Source of the DNA: DATJPR01 sp963843525
GTDB taxonomy: Bacteria > Bacteroidota > Ignavibacteria > UBA10030 > UBA6906
DNA length: 64,000 bases
Assembly (NCBI GenBank): GCA_963843525.1
Contig: CAWJKM010000004.1
Coordinates: forward strand, 248,001-312,000
Reading direction: 5' to 3'
Shown: positions 62,508 through 64,000 of the stretch, in pieces
How the letters are laid out: each line of letters opens with the position of its first letter
Numbering within the stretch: the stretch's first letter is position 1
The notes under the pieces: model-generated
What the model was told of the DNA's origin: nothing
What the model saw: the letters and a program-made list of their open reading frames with translations, nothing else
Databases searched by the model: none
Translations under genes and position numbers: made by a program

Positions 62508-64000
62508 ATGACTCTCACACGGGCGACCCGTTGGCGCGCACCGGTTCTTCTTATTCCACTTCTGCTCTTGACTTCAGCGCACGTGTCTGCTCAGGCGGAA
62601 GGATGGGAAAAACAGGGGAAAGGCACATTGGCAATACCGTCAAACACCGGCACAGCTGAAAGAGAAAGCTATGTCGGTCCGCAGCCATTTGATGTCGTCC
62701 ACTACGACCTAGACCTTCGGTTTGCAATGGAGACGCCGGATATGGGCGGAACTGTGACAATGACGCTGGTCCCTGCGCAAACGATTACGGCCCTGACGCT
62801 CAACGCCGCCGACCTGCAGATCGATAGCATTCGGGTGAACGGGATTGCTGCGGCTTCTCCCGGGTTGGTGACCGGAGAACAGTTCACCCTCGTGCTCCCG
62901 GAAGCGGCAGCTGCCGGCGACACACTGAGAGTGGCGATCAGCTATCAAAGACCGCCGGCTGTCAACAGGTCCACGAGCCGTCAAGGGTACTTCTACTTTG
63001 TCCCCGACTCAGCGGGTCTCCTGACGTTGCCCGATACCATTGGCTACACGATGTCCGAGCCGTTGGACGCCCGTTTTTGGCTACCCTGTTACGATGAGCC
63101 ATGGGACAAGGCGACGGCGGAGATCAGGGCGACGATTCCCAGAGGCTTCATTGCGGCTTCCAATGGCATTCTCCTTGACACGATTGCGAACAGCGACGGC
63201 ACAGTGACATGGCACTGGCGCGAGGATCACCAGATTGCCACATACCTCCTGGCCGTGACGATTTCCCGGTGGACCGTATCGACGCAACTTCTCACCCTCG
63301 GAACGGGAAAGGTGATCCCTGTGCAATACTATGTTTGGAAGGAGGATTCTGCAGCATGTGCGGCGTACCTGCCCACCGTGGCGCAAATGATCACCACCCT
63401 CGGTGCGTTGTTTGGTCCATATCCCTTTGACAAGTATGGAATGACCGGCGTAGCGCCTTTTTTGTACGGAGGAATGGAGCATCAGACGATCACCACTCTC
63501 GCAAAAAGTCTGGTGACTGACGAGGCGGTGGTCGTTCATGAACTCGGACATCAATGGTGGGGGGACAATGTCACCTGCGCAACGTGGCCGGATATCTGGC
63601 TCAACGAGAGCTTTGCCAGCTACGTCGAGGCGCTGTGGCGGGAAAGCCTGGGAGGGCACGCCGAGCTCGTTCGCTACATGAAAGACGCACATGAACACTT
63701 CAACCTTTCCTCCTGGTCGGGCGCAGTCTATGATCCCCAGGGACAGGGGTTCGATCTGTTTGCCAATAGCGTCTATTCGAAAGGCGCCTGGGTGCTTCAT
63801 ACGCTGCGGGGTGTTCTGGGAGATACCTTGTTTTTCAGCACATTACGGGCGTACCGGACGAAATACCAGGGAAGCCAGGCGACGACCGATGAATTCCGCG
63901 CCGTCGCAGACTCCATCTCCCATCAGGATATGCGGTGGTTTTTTGATGAATGGATATATGGGAAAGGCTTCCCTCAGTACGCAGTTCAGTCTCACTACGG
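62508..64000 (+). CDS. M1-family metallopeptidase, secreted (3' end outside window)
   Basis: Open from an ATG at 62508 to the window end with no stop. Signal peptide (APVLLIPLLLLTSAHVSAQ), N-terminal beta domain (about 40-230) and the M1 catalytic domain: YGGMEHQTIT in place of GAMEN, zinc motif VVHELGHQWWGD with the third ligand Glu in WLNESFASYVEAL, then the Tyr region LFANSVYSKGAWVLHTLR. It is an exported aminopeptidase-like enzyme acting on peptides outside the cytoplasm. aaacgaaggaaag precedes the start. C-terminal helical domains lie beyond the window; in this phylum a sorting domain may follow. Confidence 0.93.
   Translation, partial: MTLTRATRWRAPVLLIPLLLLTSAHVSAQAEGWEKQGKGTLAIPSNTGTAERESYVGPQPFDVVHYDLDLRFAMETPDMGGTVTMTLVPAQTITALTLNAADLQIDSIRVNGIAAASPGLVTGEQFTLVLPEAAAAGDTLRVAISYQRPPAVNRSTSRQGYFYFVPDSAGLLTLPDTIGYTMSEPLDARFWLPCYDEPWDKATAEIRATIPRGFIAASNGILLDTIANSDGTVTWHWREDHQIATYLLAVTISRWTVSTQLLTLGTGKVIPVQYYVWKEDSAACAAYLPTVAQMITTLGALFGPYPFDKYGMTGVAPFLYGGMEHQTITTLAKSLVTDEAVVVHELGHQWWGDNVTCATWPDIWLNESFASYVEALWRESLGGHAELVRYMKDAHEHFNLSSWSGAVYDPQGQGFDLFANSVYSKGAWVLHTLRGVLGDTLFFSTLRAYRTKYQGSQATTDEFRAVADSISHQDMRWFFDEWIYGKGFPQYAVQSHY

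Overview
The window looks like a chromosomal segment of a Bacteroidota/Ignavibacteriota-type bacterium, probably a metagenome-derived Ignavibacteria relative. Two products (5233-5982 and 27971-28543) end in the C-terminal type IX secretion (T9SS) sorting domain with the NYPNPFNPSTKI-type signature common in that group. SecA (57069-60140) is long and carries insertions of the Bacteroidetes/Chlorobi kind. No phage, plasmid, transposase or CRISPR array is visible. One tRNA gene (Ser, anticodon TGA) is present.

Layout. 1-4979: end of a nucleoside hydrolase, a secreted alpha/beta hydrolase in visibly AT-richer DNA, then a three-gene operon (DUF1080 3-keto-disaccharide hydrolase, TAT-exported sugar isomerase-like TIM barrel, TAT-exported Gfo/Idh/MocA oxidoreductase), ending in a chimeric gene remnant (Gfo/Idh start running into an AraC helix-turn-helix end). 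5233-9033: a T9SS-exported beta-propeller protein, a 1 kb stretch without a convincing gene, and two exopolysaccharide-type glycosyltransferases. 9476-30476: a carbohydrate island with a GH42 beta-galactosidase, two large secreted proteins of uncertain glycosidase family, a GH74-like double propeller, a GH28-like beta-helix, a GH97 enzyme, a CE15 glucuronoyl esterase and a DUF5060/DUF4038 apiosidase-like enzyme. It also holds a membrane dehydrogenase triad (gluconate-2-dehydrogenase subunit 3 type protein, GMC flavoprotein, nine-haem cytochrome c). There is no SusC/SusD pair. The content fits secreted breakdown of pectin and hemicellulose side chains, with oxidation of sugars to 3-keto-glycosides as a possible extra route linking the triad to the DUF1080 operon.

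31095-37036: hisS-hutH followed by MsrA, a hexapeptide-repeat protein and a divergent RelA/SpoT-like protein. 37154-44401: tRNA-Ser with terminator, small cysteine-rich and WXXGXW proteins, a PAS histidine kinase interrupted by a one-base frameshift, a SagB-type nitroreductase, an MBL hydrolase and Ada. 44658-64000: mostly housekeeping genes (MgtA, a phosphatase/thioredoxin/CDF/cysteine desulfurase run, Ppx/GppA-PrmA-M28 peptidase, DUF4097 protein, DacB, SecA, PII, Era, an EamA transporter, and an M1 peptidase cut by the window end).

The less ordinary signals are: the possible two-locus 3-keto-glycoside system; the divergent RelA/SpoT-like protein; two unassigned secreted glycosidase-like proteins; a 49-bp sequence present twice (6118 and 30933); an identical 15-bp AT-rich motif upstream of two minus-strand genes; a caattgtca-type palindromic repeat; and four broken genes, three of them inside or beside the carbohydrate genes.
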